This document shows, piece by piece, positions 45,658-54,531 of a DNA stretch of 60,680 nucleotides; position 1 is the first letter of the stretch, and each line of letters opens with the position of its first letter. The DNA lies in assembly GCF_000153765.1 (NCBI RefSeq), contig NZ_DS022294.1, positions 130,080 to 190,759 of the forward strand, read 5' to 3'. Source of the DNA: Mariprofundus ferrooxydans PV-1 (GTDB lineage Bacteria > Pseudomonadota > Zetaproteobacteria > Mariprofundales > Mariprofundaceae). The notes under the pieces are model-generated. The model was not told the origin of the DNA and searched no databases. It saw only the letters and a program-made list of their open reading frames with translations. Made by a program: the position numbers and the translations under genes.

Positions 45658-46488
45658 ATGGACTTATCAACCATTGCAGGTATTTTGGCTGGTATCGGAC
45701 TGATCATTCTCTCTGTATTTCTCTCCTCAGTGCAGCCCGACGTGTATATCAACCTGCCGGGACTGCTGATCGTTGTCGGAGGTACATTCGCCGCCACTCT
45801 GGTCAGTTTTCCGGCACAGGAGCTGGGCAAGGTTTGGCGGGTATTGGGGAACGTGTTTCGCAATAACGAATACTCAATCAGTGATGATATTTCTGAAATC
45901 GCAAATGCTGCCCGCCTGCGCCGCCATGGTGACCTGGCCCGTATCGAGGACCAACTCTCCCGCATTGGCAACCCGTTCCTGAGAACTGCAATCCAGCTGG
46001 TCATCGACAACACACCAACCGAAGAAATCGTCAATATTTTGCAGTGGCGTATCAAGCGACTGCGTGAGCAGGAGCGCGCTGAAGCGCATGTCTTTCACGT
46101 CATGAGTGTTTACGCCCCGGCATTCGGCATGTTCGGCACGCTCGTTGGTATGGTAAACATGCTCTTTGGCATCAGTGGTCCCGACATGTTAAATATCGGT
46201 CATAATATGGCCGTCGCTCTGATGACGACACTTTACGGCGTCATTCTCTCCAATCTCATATTCAAACCAATCGCCATCAAACTGGAACGGCGTACGGAAA
46301 AGCGGGCCATGATCATGCGCATGATTGTTGAAGGCACCATTATGCTGGCAGGCAATCGCAGCCCGGTGTTTATCCGCGAAACGCTAAGTTCATTTTCGGC
46401 CCACCATGACGATGAACTGCGCAGCACCGGCAGCTCTTCCGGCAAAGCCTCCGCTACCCAAAGAAGTAGCATGGCTGATGACTTCTGA
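45658..46488 (+). CDS. MotA/PomA-like proton or sodium channel subunit
   Basis: 276 residues with four membrane helices, and the MotA/PomA signature '[19 protein letters not shown]' plus '[23 protein letters not shown]'. The cytoplasmic loop has the charged '[24 protein letters not shown]' region. The first helix ([17 protein letters not shown]) and '[20 protein letters not shown]' are PomA-like. It forms an ion-driven motor with MotB. No flagellar genes are in the window, so it could drive flagella from elsewhere or power another system. AAAGGAGATC precedes the ATG. Confidence 0.92.
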
Positions 46489-47243
46489 TGAGCAGCAATC
46501 CTGAATCAGTCTCCGGGAAATCCAGCATGGAAATGATCCGGAGCCATATCCTCAGCGACATGGAAGAACGCGAAATCGAACATGATCAAAGCGTTACAAA
46601 TGAAGGATGGATGGTCGCCTATCTGGATCTGATGACCCTGTTGCTGGCGTTGTTCATCATTATGGGGGCCGTCAGTCACTCCAAGGCAGGCGTAAAAATG
46701 CAGGCCCCCTCTTCGCCGCAAAATACCACCTCAGAAGGTACCCCGGTTTCAGATAATGCCACCATTCAGCGACAGGGGCAGAAGGAGGGCATGGAAGATA
46801 ATATGCGCCGCATTCTTGGCAGCAACTCGCTCGGCGGCGTGATGGACGTCAAAATGTCACCCGGTCAGATCCGATTACAAATGGATGCAGCCCTGCTGTT
46901 CAAGCCCGGTCAGTCGGAGCTGGATGAGTCATCCAGAATACCACTAAAGAATCTGGCCAAAGTGTTGCAGACTTACACGGGTAAAATAGAAGTGGCAGGG
47001 CACAGTGACAGTACCCCACTGGCCGGCAGGGGCTATCAATCCAACTGGGAGCTCTCAACGATGAGGGCTACCGCTGTGGTAAAGGCACTGATTGATTTCG
47101 GCATAGAGCCGGGGCGCCTGCATGCGGCCGGATATGCCGACACACGCCCGCTCGCCTCCAACGCGACTGCGGAAGGCCGGGCCAAAAATCGCAGGGTAGA
47201 GTTTACTATTGAAATGGGGCCGGAGTTTTTACGCCGGCGATAA
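46488..47243 (+). CDS. MotB/PomB-like subunit with OmpA domain
   Basis: 251 residues: one membrane helix with the ion-binding Asp ([17 protein letters not shown]), an acidic and Ser/Thr-rich linker, and a peptidoglycan-binding OmpA-like domain at about 130-245 ('[26 protein letters not shown]' and '[17 protein letters not shown]'). The ATG overlaps the motA-like stop (TGATG). It is the stator partner of the preceding protein. Confidence 0.93.
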
Positions 47244-47351
47244 CAGGCCCTCGAACCACAACATCAGCGCACGATTTTCAAGCCACATGACAGCCTGGCT
47301 TAAGCCCGGATCGCATGCATGAAAGACCCTATTATTTTATTGAGTTTCGTC

Positions 47352-47357
47352 TATAAT
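47352..47357 (+). promoter_or_regulatory. Candidate -10 box of the DUF992 gene
   Basis: A perfect TATAAT lies 53 bases before the ATG at 47410. The -35 region is weak. Called by pattern only. Confidence 0.35.
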
Positions 47358-47409
47358 AAGCGCAAGCCCTCAAGAGGGAAGCAGCAATTCGTCAGTAAAG
47401 GAGCTCGGC

Positions 47410-47907
47410 ATGAAACATTCACTTATAAAATTCGGCATCATCAGTGCCATGGCATTGGGCATGGTTGCAGCGCCTGCATTTGCAGGGGAATCGACCGCTG
47501 GCACAAAAATCGGCGTTTTGACCTGCAAGACTGTACCCCATACCACGGTAAACCTGTTGGTCCATTCAACAACGGACGTACGCTGTGACTTCGTGGCAAC
47601 AGATGGCAGCGGCGTTGAGCACTATATCGGGGAAACAGGCGTAGGCTTTGGCGTTGACCTGAATTACAAACGTGATTCAACAATTGCCTTTACCGTGTTT
47701 GCCGCCGATGGTCATGCCGGCAACCACAAGATGGCCGGTAAATATGTCGGCGCAGGCGCTTCGGCAACTGTCGGTGCAGGCGTTGGCGCGCAAGTGCTGG
47801 TCGGAGGCGGTGACAAGAGCATCTCGCTTGAACCGGCCATTGAGGGCAATACCGGTCTTGGTGCAAGTGCAGGCCTCACCTATCTGTACCTGCAAGCAGA
47901 CAAGTAA
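47410..47907 (+). CDS. DUF992 family exported protein
   Basis: 165 residues with a Sec signal peptide (cleavage near AFA-GE). The mature region shows 'GVLTCKT', 'VRCDFVATDGS-VEHYIGE' and 'VGAGASATVGAGVGAQVLVGGGDKSISLEP', and ends with 'GASAGLTYLYLQ'. This pattern fits the DUF992 family, small beta-rich periplasmic proteins of unknown role. A TAAAGGAGCTCGGC ribosome site precedes the ATG, and a GAAA-loop terminator follows the stop. Confidence 0.88.
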   Translation: MKHSLIKFGIISAMALGMVAAPAFAGESTAGTKIGVLTCKTVPHTTVNLLVHSTTDVRCDFVATDGSGVEHYIGETGVGFGVDLNYKRDSTIAFTVFAADGHAGNHKMAGKYVGAGASATVGAGVGAQVLVGGGDKSISLEPAIEGNTGLGASAGLTYLYLQADK

Positions 47908-47921
47908 CAATCACCATAAGA

Positions 47922-47948
47922 GGGGGTTCGAAAGAGCCCCCTTTTTTT
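47922..47948 (+). terminator. Terminator after DUF992 gene
   Basis: GGGGGTTC-gaaa-GAGCCCCC (one GT wobble, GNRA tetraloop) followed by a T-run of seven, 15 bases past the stop. Confidence 0.9.
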
Positions 47949-47967
47949 ACCTCTGATTCCGCAAATT

Positions 47968-48510
47968 TTAGTCAATCAGGCGGGCAGCTACTTCCGCTAT
48001 ATGCGCACCATAGCTGCGTGCCGCAACCAGCGATCCATCTGAAAGCCCTGCAGGCATGCCTTCATGATTTCCACTGCGACCGCAGGGCCCCCACTGCAAC
48101 CCACCGTCGGCATATCCCGGTAAAGATTTAGGAAAACCGACCACAATCATACCGTGTTCGAGGAAATTCGAGTGCAGCGAAACAAGCGTCTGCTCTATAC
48201 CACCACCAGCACCACCAAAACCTCCGCCGGTTGCAAACACACCACCGACCTTGCCTTCCAGAGCCCCCTCCATCCACAGCTTGCCAGCTTCATCAATCAG
48301 TTTTTTGACCGGCCAGGCCATTGACCCCATGTGCACAGGTGTACCGAGAATAATGACATCAGCCTGTGTCAGGTCATCCAGCCCGGTCATCTCGACCAGT
48401 TTAAGGTCGATCACGGCCGCACCATCGGCTACCTTGTAGCCTGCCGCAATCGCTTCAGCCATTTTACGCGTGTTACCGTAATCCGAGTGATAACTGATCA
48501 ATACCTGCAT
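47968..48510 (-). CDS. WrbA/flavodoxin-like NAD(P)H:quinone oxidoreductase
   Basis: 180 residues of the flavodoxin fold. 'ISYHSDYGNTRKMAEAIAAG' is the FMN phosphate loop, 'VIILGTPVHMGSMAWPVKKLIDEAG' the second FMN contact, and 'FATGGGFGGAGGGIEQTL' the third. The pattern is that of the WrbA/NQO-like family, which reduces quinones by two electrons and protects from redox cycling. It is a single gene; the ATG at 48510 overlaps nothing. Confidence 0.88.
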   Translation of the reverse strand: MQVLISYHSDYGNTRKMAEAIAAGYKVADGAAVIDLKLVEMTGLDDLTQADVIILGTPVHMGSMAWPVKKLIDEAGKLWMEGALEGKVGGVFATGGGFGGAGGGIEQTLVSLHSNFLEHGMIVVGFPKSLPGYADGGLQWGPCGRSGNHEGMPAGLSDGSLVAARSYGAHIAEVAARLID

Positions 48511-48633
48511 TCAAGCACTCCCTTTCATGTCACTACGGAATGACTCTATCTGTGCATGATTGCAAGTCCATCCACTATCTCAATAGCAGTCAGCTCAAAT
48601 GCTGCACTATATAAAGATGCACCAGATATATGC

Positions 48634-48639
48634 TATACT
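48634..48639 (+). promoter_or_regulatory. Extended -10 (TGCTATACT) at the nfeD start
   Basis: The TATACT with upstream TG dinucleotide ends seven bases before the ATG at 48646 and no Shine-Dalgarno lies between. If used, transcription would start about at the ATG, giving a leaderless message. Confidence 0.35.
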
Positions 48640-48645
48640 GCTCCA

Positions 48646-50010
48646 ATGTCAGTCTTCACCCGCATCCTGATGCTGCTCTGCATATCACTGATCGCGCATA
48701 CTTCGCCCGCACAGGCCGTGCCGCATGCGCTGGTACTGGATATTCAGGGGGCCATCGGCCCTGCTGTGGCGGAAGATGTACATAACACGCTTGCTCAGGC
48801 CGGGGATGCGGGACTGGTTATCCTGCGCATGGATACGCCTGGCGGTCTGGATCAATCCATGCGGAAGATTATACAGGACATCCTTGCCTCCCCTGTGCCG
48901 GTAGCAACCTTTGTCGCACCGCAGGGTGCCAGAGCTGCCAGCGCCGGTACTTATATTCTCTATGCCTCTCACATTGCCGCCATGTCACCAGCCACCAATC
49001 TGGGCGCCGCCACGCCGGTACAGATCGGCGCATTACCCAAGCCGGATATCCCCCGCTCACCGTCAGTAAAAGGCAGTAGCCCTGAAACACCGGAAGAGAG
49101 CGGCAACCCGATGCAGCATAAAATGGTAAATGATGCGACCGCCTATATCCGCAGTCTGGCACAGTTGAGGCATCGCAATGTCGAATGGGCTGAACTGGCT
49201 GTACGCAAAGCGGCCTCGCTGAGTGCCGATCAGGCGCTGAAAATGGGCGTTATTGACCTGATCGCACAGGATATCCCTCAACTGTTGAAAAAAGTGGATG
49301 GGCGCACTGTATCCACAGGCAATGCAAGCGTAACGCTGCATACCCGCGGCATGCGCATTGAAACTGTCGAACGCAACTGGAGAAGCCGGCTGCTCGCCGT
49401 GATCAGCGATCCCAATGTAGCCTATGTGCTGATGCTGCTCGGCATCTACGGCCTGTTCTTCGAGCTGGCCAATCCGGGCACGATACTGCCTGGCGTCATC
49501 GGAGGTATTTCGCTACTGCTGGCCCTGTTCGCATTTCAGGTACTGCCCGTCAATTATGCCGGTCTGGCTCTGATATTTCTCGGCATCGGCTTCATGATCG
49601 GCGAAGCCTTCGTGCCCAGCTTCGGAGCGCTGGGGCTTGGCGGAGTGATTGCCTTTGTTGCCGGCTCAGTCATGCTGATGGATACAGGTGCGCCGGGCTT
49701 TGCACTGTCACTGAGCCTGATTTTCGCCGTTGCAGCATGCTCGGCCGCTTTTTTCATCCTGATTATCGGCATGGCGATCAGGGCCAGACTGCGCCCAGTC
49801 GTAACCGGGGCAGAAGAGATGATCGGTCTGCTCGGCACAGCCAGCGAAGACTTCGATGGCACAGGTCACGTGCTGGTGCATGGCGAAATCTGGCAGGCTG
49901 TTTCAACGGTGCCGTTAACTAACGGCCAAAGCATACGCGTCAGCAATCGAAACGGATTAACCTTGCAGGTTGATCCAGTACAACACAACAATCCGGAGGC
50001 ACTGCCATGA
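48646..50010 (+). CDS. NfeD family serine protease, membrane-bound
   Basis: About 454 residues. A signal peptide is followed by a ClpP/SppA-like protease domain at about 30-230 ('[21 protein letters not shown]', catalytic Ser in '[14 protein letters not shown]'). The Lys base is expected in the '[19 protein letters not shown]' region. Four or more membrane helices follow (about 250-370), and then the C-terminal NfeD/OB domain ('[22 protein letters not shown]'). It is the long-form STOPP-type protease that cleaves stomatin partners. The ATG at 48646 is chosen because the signal peptide follows. Its stop overlaps the slipin start by four bases. Confidence 0.92.
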   Translation: MSVFTRILMLLCISLIAHTSPAQAVPHALVLDIQGAIGPAVAEDVHNTLAQAGDAGLVILRMDTPGGLDQSMRKIIQDILASPVPVATFVAPQGARAASAGTYILYASHIAAMSPATNLGAATPVQIGALPKPDIPRSPSVKGSSPETPEESGNPMQHKMVNDATAYIRSLAQLRHRNVEWAELAVRKAASLSADQALKMGVIDLIAQDIPQLLKKVDGRTVSTGNASVTLHTRGMRIETVERNWRSRLLAVISDPNVAYVLMLLGIYGLFFELANPGTILPGVIGGISLLLALFAFQVLPVNYAGLALIFLGIGFMIGEAFVPSFGALGLGGVIAFVAGSVMLMDTGAPGFALSLSLIFAVAACSAAFFILIIGMAIRARLRPVVTGAEEMIGLLGTASEDFDGTGHVLVHGEIWQAVSTVPLTNGQSIRVSNRNGLTLQVDPVQHNNPEALP

Positions 50011-50759
50011 ACGCTATCATTATCATCCTGTTCTTTATTCTCGTTATTCTGATCAGCTCCGTTCGGGTGCTGCGCGAATACCAACGCGGTGTCGTTTTCC
50101 AACTTGGTCGCTTCTGGAAGGTCAAAGGGCCCGGCCTGATCCTGTTGATCCCGGTCATCCAGCAGATGGTACGTGTGGACCTGCGCACCATCGTCTTTGA
50201 TGTACCAACTCAGGATGTGATCAGCCGCGACAATGTTTCAGTCAAGGTCAACGCCGTGATCTATTTCCGCGTCATGGATCCACAGAAGGCTATTATCAAC
50301 GTCGAGAACTTCTTTGATGCCACCAGCCAGCTGGCCCAGACAACGCTGCGTAGCGTGCTTGGTCAGCATGAGTTGGACGAGATGCTGGCGGAGCGAGACC
50401 GACTCAACACCGATATCCGCACCATACTCGATACGCAGACCGATGCATGGGGCATCAAGGTCGCCAATGTCGAGATCAAACATGTTGATCTGGATGAAAG
50501 TATGATTCGCGCCATTGCCCAGCAGGCTGAAGCAGAGCGGACCAGACGTGCCAAGATTATCCATGCCGAAGGTGAGATGCAGGCAGCGACAAAACTGGTT
50601 GAAGCCGCAGGCATGTTGTCGAAACAACCGCAGGCCATTCAGCTGCGCTACATGCAGACACTGACCGAGATTGCCGGCGATAAAACCTCAACCATCGTAT
50701 TTCCGCTGCCTATAGACCTGATCGGACCGCTGCTGAATAAACAAACGGATCAGGAATAG
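50007..50759 (+). CDS. Slipin (stomatin/SPFH-domain) protein
   Basis: 250 residues: a short N-terminal membrane helix ([15 protein letters not shown]) followed by an SPFH/Band 7 domain. '[33 protein letters not shown]', '[20 protein letters not shown]', '[23 protein letters not shown]' and a C-terminal coiled coil ('[28 protein letters not shown]') are seen. It pairs with NfeD in many bacteria and is thought to organise or be cut by it. ATGA overlap with nfeD and a good GGAGG ribosome site. Confidence 0.95.
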   Translation: MNAIIIILFFILVILISSVRVLREYQRGVVFQLGRFWKVKGPGLILLIPVIQQMVRVDLRTIVFDVPTQDVISRDNVSVKVNAVIYFRVMDPQKAIINVENFFDATSQLAQTTLRSVLGQHELDEMLAERDRLNTDIRTILDTQTDAWGIKVANVEIKHVDLDESMIRAIAQQAEAERTRRAKIIHAEGEMQAATKLVEAAGMLSKQPQAIQLRYMQTLTEIAGDKTSTIVFPLPIDLIGPLLNKQTDQE

Positions 50760-50827
50760 CCTGGCGTTGCTGCATCAAACCGGAGTACCCGCCCCCGATA
50801 TCGGGAAGGTGACCGGGAGGTTGAATC

Positions 50828-50952
50828 ATGGAAGATCTGAAGGGCTCGGAATCATGGCGTATATTCAGGATTATAAGTGAATTCACAGAAGGGTTCGATA
50901 AACTTGAAACGCTGCCGTTTTCCATCACCATTTTCGGGGCAGCGCGCAGCCT
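50828..50952 (+). pseudogene. Truncated LOG-family (TIGR00730) gene remnant
   Basis: An ATG behind GGGAGG opens a frame reading MEDLKGSESWRIFRIISEF, then TEGFDKLETLPFSITIFGAAR. It resembles the start of LOG-family (lysine-decarboxylase-like, cytokinin-nucleosidase-type) proteins, whose N-terminal helix and first Rossmann strand read like this. After GAAR, where the family continues toward the GGGPGIM loop, the sequence becomes unrelated and runs into the antiporter 3' end. A 10-base direct repeat (GCCGAACAGG at 50956 and 50976) sits at the break. So it is the 5' end of a once complete gene. Confidence 0.62.
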
Positions 50953-50967
50953 GCCGCCGAACAGGGT

Positions 50968-52641
50968 TCAGCGCTGCCGAACAGGTTGGTCGCCTTCATT
51001 GTCTCCCAGCCCGAACCTGGCAAGCGTTTCTGCCGTGATCATCTGATCACTACCAAAGGTATCCGCCACCACCTCAGTCGCACCCGCCTGATAAAACTGG
51101 AACAGATGCATCTCCTTACGCGTTCTGACAATAATGGGCAAGTCCGGCTCCACGGCCCGAACCCGGCTGATAATCTTCATCGCCGTATTGAAATCGATCA
51201 TGCTGATCACCAGCGCCGATGCACGGGAGAGGCCGCAGGCATGCAGCAACTCCAGACTCCCGGCATCCCCAAAGGATACCGGCTTGCCATCGGCCGTGCC
51301 CTGCCTGACCATCACCGGTTCCAACTCTATCGCCATACAGGGGACCCGATGTTGCAGCAGCAGATTCAGTGTATGCTGACCCACCCGCCCGAAACCACAA
51401 ACGATGACATGCCGGTTCAGCGTACGGGCAGTATCCAGAATACCGTCCCTGATCTCCTGCTGACTTTGCTTCACCGCTTTCGGCAGCAGTCGGGTCGCAA
51501 TAATGCCGTTATAACGGATCAGCAACGGGGCCAGCATCATACTGAGCAGCATTGCCGCCAGCATGCTCTGCCCCTCATCCGGACGCAGAATATCTCCCTC
51601 CATAGCCAGAATCAGAATGGCAAAGCCGAATTCTCCCCCATGTGCCAGGATCAGGCCTGTCCGCAATGACACCGCGCTGTTCCAGCCACCCAGCCGGCAA
51701 AAGGCCGCGACAATCAGCAATTTAAATACAATCAGTAGTGCCAGTAGCGCCAATGCATAGCGCCACACATCGGGCAGTGCCGAGAGATCCAGCATCATGC
51801 CGACGGTAATAAAAAACAGTCCCAGCAACACATCCCGAAACGGTCTGATCTCCGACTCAACCTGATGCCTGAACTCTGTTTCGCTCAGCATCACCCCGGC
51901 AAGGAATGCCCCCAGCGCAAACGTCAAACCGATCTGATGAGTGAGCCAGGCAGAGCAGAGTACCACCAGCAACACAGTCAGTGTAAACAACTCGGCCGAA
52001 TGAAAACGAGCCACTTCACGGAACAACGGCCTGAGTACCCAGCGACCGAAGGCAAACATCAGTAACAGGACCGCTACCCCTTCCGCCAAAGCCTTCAACA
52101 CAGTCAGCATGGTTGTTTGCCCTGTCGTTCCACTAAGCATGGCGACAAGAATCAGAAACGGCACCACCATCAGATCCTGAAACAGCAGGATACCCAGACT
52201 GTTCCTGCCATGACGCGTCTGTAACTCAACCTGATCGGCCAGCTGCTTGGTGACCAGTGCCGTTGATGACATGGCAAGTACCCCGCCAAGCACCAATGCG
52301 CTCTCCAGCGACAGACCGACTGCCACCGCTGCTGCAGTCGTGACTGCTGCGGTAAACAGTACCTGTGCGCTGCCCAGTCCCAATACTGCGGCTTTCATGT
52401 GCATTAACAGGGAAGCGGAGAATTCCAGACCGATCGTAAATAGCAGCAACACCACGCCGAACTCGGCCAGCACACGAATCTGCTCAACATCGTAGACCAG
52501 GCCGAGCCCGTATGGGCCGACCGTGATGCCGACAACCAGATAGGCCAGAACAGGCGGCATACCTATACGCAGGAACAGCACCACAACGAATACCGTCGCT
52601 ACCAGCATGATCAGGGTGTCATTCAGGGAACTGTACTCCAT
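50968..52641 (-). CDS. CPA2 family cation:proton antiporter with TrkA-N domain
   Basis: A KefB/KefC-like antiporter of 557 residues. There are about 12 membrane helices ('VLAYLVVGITVGPYGLGLVYDVEQIRVLAEFGVVLLLFTIGLEFS' at the start) and 'FALGAFLAGVMLSETEFRHQVE'. A cytosolic RCK/TrkA-N domain at about 400-540 has the NAD loop 'HVIVCGFGRVGQHTLNLLL'. It exchanges K+ or Na+ for H+ under control of the nucleotide domain. The ATG at 52641 follows GGAGG; a GTG one codon upstream is in frame. It is convergent with the LOG remnant. Confidence 0.93.
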   Translation of the reverse strand: MEYSSLNDTLIMLVATVFVVVLFLRIGMPPVLAYLVVGITVGPYGLGLVYDVEQIRVLAEFGVVLLLFTIGLEFSASLLMHMKAAVLGLGSAQVLFTAAVTTAAAVAVGLSLESALVLGGVLAMSSTALVTKQLADQVELQTRHGRNSLGILLFQDLMVVPFLILVAMLSGTTGQTTMLTVLKALAEGVAVLLLMFAFGRWVLRPLFREVARFHSAELFTLTVLLVVLCSAWLTHQIGLTFALGAFLAGVMLSETEFRHQVESEIRPFRDVLLGLFFITVGMMLDLSALPDVWRYALALLALLIVFKLLIVAAFCRLGGWNSAVSLRTGLILAHGGEFGFAILILAMEGDILRPDEGQSMLAAMLLSMMLAPLLIRYNGIIATRLLPKAVKQSQQEIRDGILDTARTLNRHVIVCGFGRVGQHTLNLLLQHRVPCMAIELEPVMVRQGTADGKPVSFGDAGSLELLHACGLSRASALVISMIDFNTAMKIISRVRAVEPDLPIIVRTRKEMHLFQFYQAGATEVVADTFGSDQMITAETLARFGLGDNEGDQPVRQR

Positions 52642-52755
52642 CACACCTCCGTCAGGTCACCGGCGCGGCTATGATTGCGCCTTATTAACCTCTTGCAGTA
52701 TAGCGGGGTTTACCGGCTCGATACATGCCCCCCATACTCACGGCTGGCAGCAGCC

Positions 52756-54234
52756 TCAATCGAGCGCCTGCTCAAGGCGGTCACACAATGTTTTCAGCAC
52801 CTTGATACGTGCAAACCGCTTGTCATTAGCCTCCACCAGCGTCCATGGAGCAATTTCACTGCTGGTACGATCGACCATATCACAGACGGCACGGTCGAAC
52901 TGCTGCCAGTTTTCGCGATTGCGCCAGTCATCTCCGGTGATCTTGAACTGCTTGAATCCAACCTGTTCGCGGGCATGAAAGCGCTTTAGCTGCTCCTCTC
53001 TGGAGATCGCCAGCCAGAATTTCACGATAATAGTATTGTGAGCAATGAGCTGAGCCTCAAAGTCATTGATCTCCTTATAAGCCCGCATCCAGTCGGCCTC
53101 CGAACATAGCTGCTCCACCCGCTCCACCAGCACACGGCCATACCATGAGCGGTCGAAAATGGTAAATTCTCCGTTGCCCGGTACATGCCGCCAGAAACGC
53201 CACAAATAGGGCTGAGCCAGCTCCTCATCGCTGGGCGCACCAATAGGTATGATACGGTAATGGCGGGCATCCAGCGCCTGACTGATGCGGCGGATGGCAC
53301 TCCCCTTGCCTGCCGCATCCGAACCCTCAAAAACGGCAATCAGAGACTTGTTGCGAAATTTCGGATGGCGCATGAGCTGGTTGAGCTTCCCCTGATATTT
53401 AGCCAACTGCCGATGATATGATTTTTTATCCAGCGACAGCGTCAGATCCAGCGAACTAAGCAGGGTTTTGTCATCTATTGCCGGTGGCATGGGCGGCACT
53501 CCGACAGGATGTGGTGGCGACGATGCGTCCAGCCGCTTGCGTATCGCCTCCAACAGGTAGTTGCCGGTAGTCAGATTGCGAAACCGGAAATCACTGCTCT
53601 CGATGATAATCCACGGCGCTTCGGCCGTATTGGTTTCACGCAACACATGTTCTGCCACATTGCTGAACTCGTCATATAGTTTCAGGTGCTGCCAGTCCGT
53701 CTCGGTGACACGCCAGCTGGTCTCGGGATTTTCGGCAAGCTTTGTCAGCTGTCTTTTCTGGGCCTTTTTCGACAAGTGTAGCCAGAGCTTGATAATCAAC
53801 CCCCCTTCATAGGTGATCATTCGCTCGAAACTGGTGATCTCATCGATACACTGGCCCAGTTCAGCCTCTTTGATATTGCCCTGCATGCGCTCCATGATCG
53901 GATGGGAATACCAGGAACCGAAAAATACACCTATTTTTCCTTTGGGCGGCAGTGCGCGCCAGAAACGCCACATCATCGGCCGGGTACGCTCTTCATCAGT
54001 CGGTTCGGCCAGAGCATGCACCCGAATATGGCGCGGATCCATCCATTCGTTCAACAGATTAACTATCTCACCCTTACCGGAACCATCCACACCGCCAACC
54101 AGCAGGATGACCGGAAAGCGCGCCTGCTCGGCCAACTCATATTGCACATTCAGCAAGGCCTCGCGCAGTGCAGGCACCTCAGCATCATAACGCTCCTTGT
54201 CGATGCTGTGACCGAGTTCGGCCGATTCGAACAT
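52756..54234 (-). CDS. Polyphosphate:AMP phosphotransferase, tandem PPK2
   Basis: 492 residues with two PPK2 domains. The first has Walker A 'GGVDGSGKGEIVNLLNEWMD', then 'RPMMWRFWRALPPKGKIGVFFGSWY'; the second has 'EGSDAAGKGSAIRRISQALDARHY' and 'WRFWRHVPGNGEFTIFDRSWYGRVLVE'. The arrangement matches PAP-type enzymes, which phosphorylate AMP from polyphosphate. I start at the ATG at 54234 after AAGGGGG; the frame continues 94 codons upstream but only antisense to the acnA promoter region. It is divergent from acnA. Confidence 0.92.
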   Translation of the reverse strand: MFESAELGHSIDKERYDAEVPALREALLNVQYELAEQARFPVILLVGGVDGSGKGEIVNLLNEWMDPRHIRVHALAEPTDEERTRPMMWRFWRALPPKGKIGVFFGSWYSHPIMERMQGNIKEAELGQCIDEITSFERMITYEGGLIIKLWLHLSKKAQKRQLTKLAENPETSWRVTETDWQHLKLYDEFSNVAEHVLRETNTAEAPWIIIESSDFRFRNLTTGNYLLEAIRKRLDASSPPHPVGVPPMPPAIDDKTLLSSLDLTLSLDKKSYHRQLAKYQGKLNQLMRHPKFRNKSLIAVFEGSDAAGKGSAIRRISQALDARHYRIIPIGAPSDEELAQPYLWRFWRHVPGNGEFTIFDRSWYGRVLVERVEQLCSEADWMRAYKEINDFEAQLIAHNTIIVKFWLAISREEQLKRFHAREQVGFKQFKITGDDWRNRENWQQFDRAVCDMVDRTSSEIAPWTLVEANDKRFARIKVLKTLCDRLEQALD

Positions 54235-54470
54235 ACCATGCCCCCTTCGCTTCAGATGCAACACCAAGCCCGCAGACGGACTATCAATGCGTTCACTGCA
54301 GGGTAATGCATACGGGCATGCTCGGCAATCTCCTGCAACCTGGTCTCTACTCACAACAGGCCCACTAAACCGGCCTGCACCTGCAAGGTTGGATACCAAT
54401 AAATGATCTGCAAGGCACTGTTTTCCGACTCTGTTTTCCTGTCTGCCTGCAGAGACATTGTCAGTCACCT

Positions 54471-54500
54471 TTGGATTATAACTGATGTTTCCGCTATATT
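54471..54500 (+). promoter_or_regulatory. Candidate acnA promoter
   Basis: TTGGAT, 18-base spacer, TATATT; 31 bases before the ATG at 54532. Weak match to sigma70. Confidence 0.3.
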
Positions 54501-54531
54501 CGCCGACATATTTCATAACATTGGAGCAGCC

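Noticed and set aside
47319-47588. Frame-shifted start of the DUF992 gene as a separate gene
   Set aside because: It overlaps the DUF992 signal peptide in another frame and has no homology.
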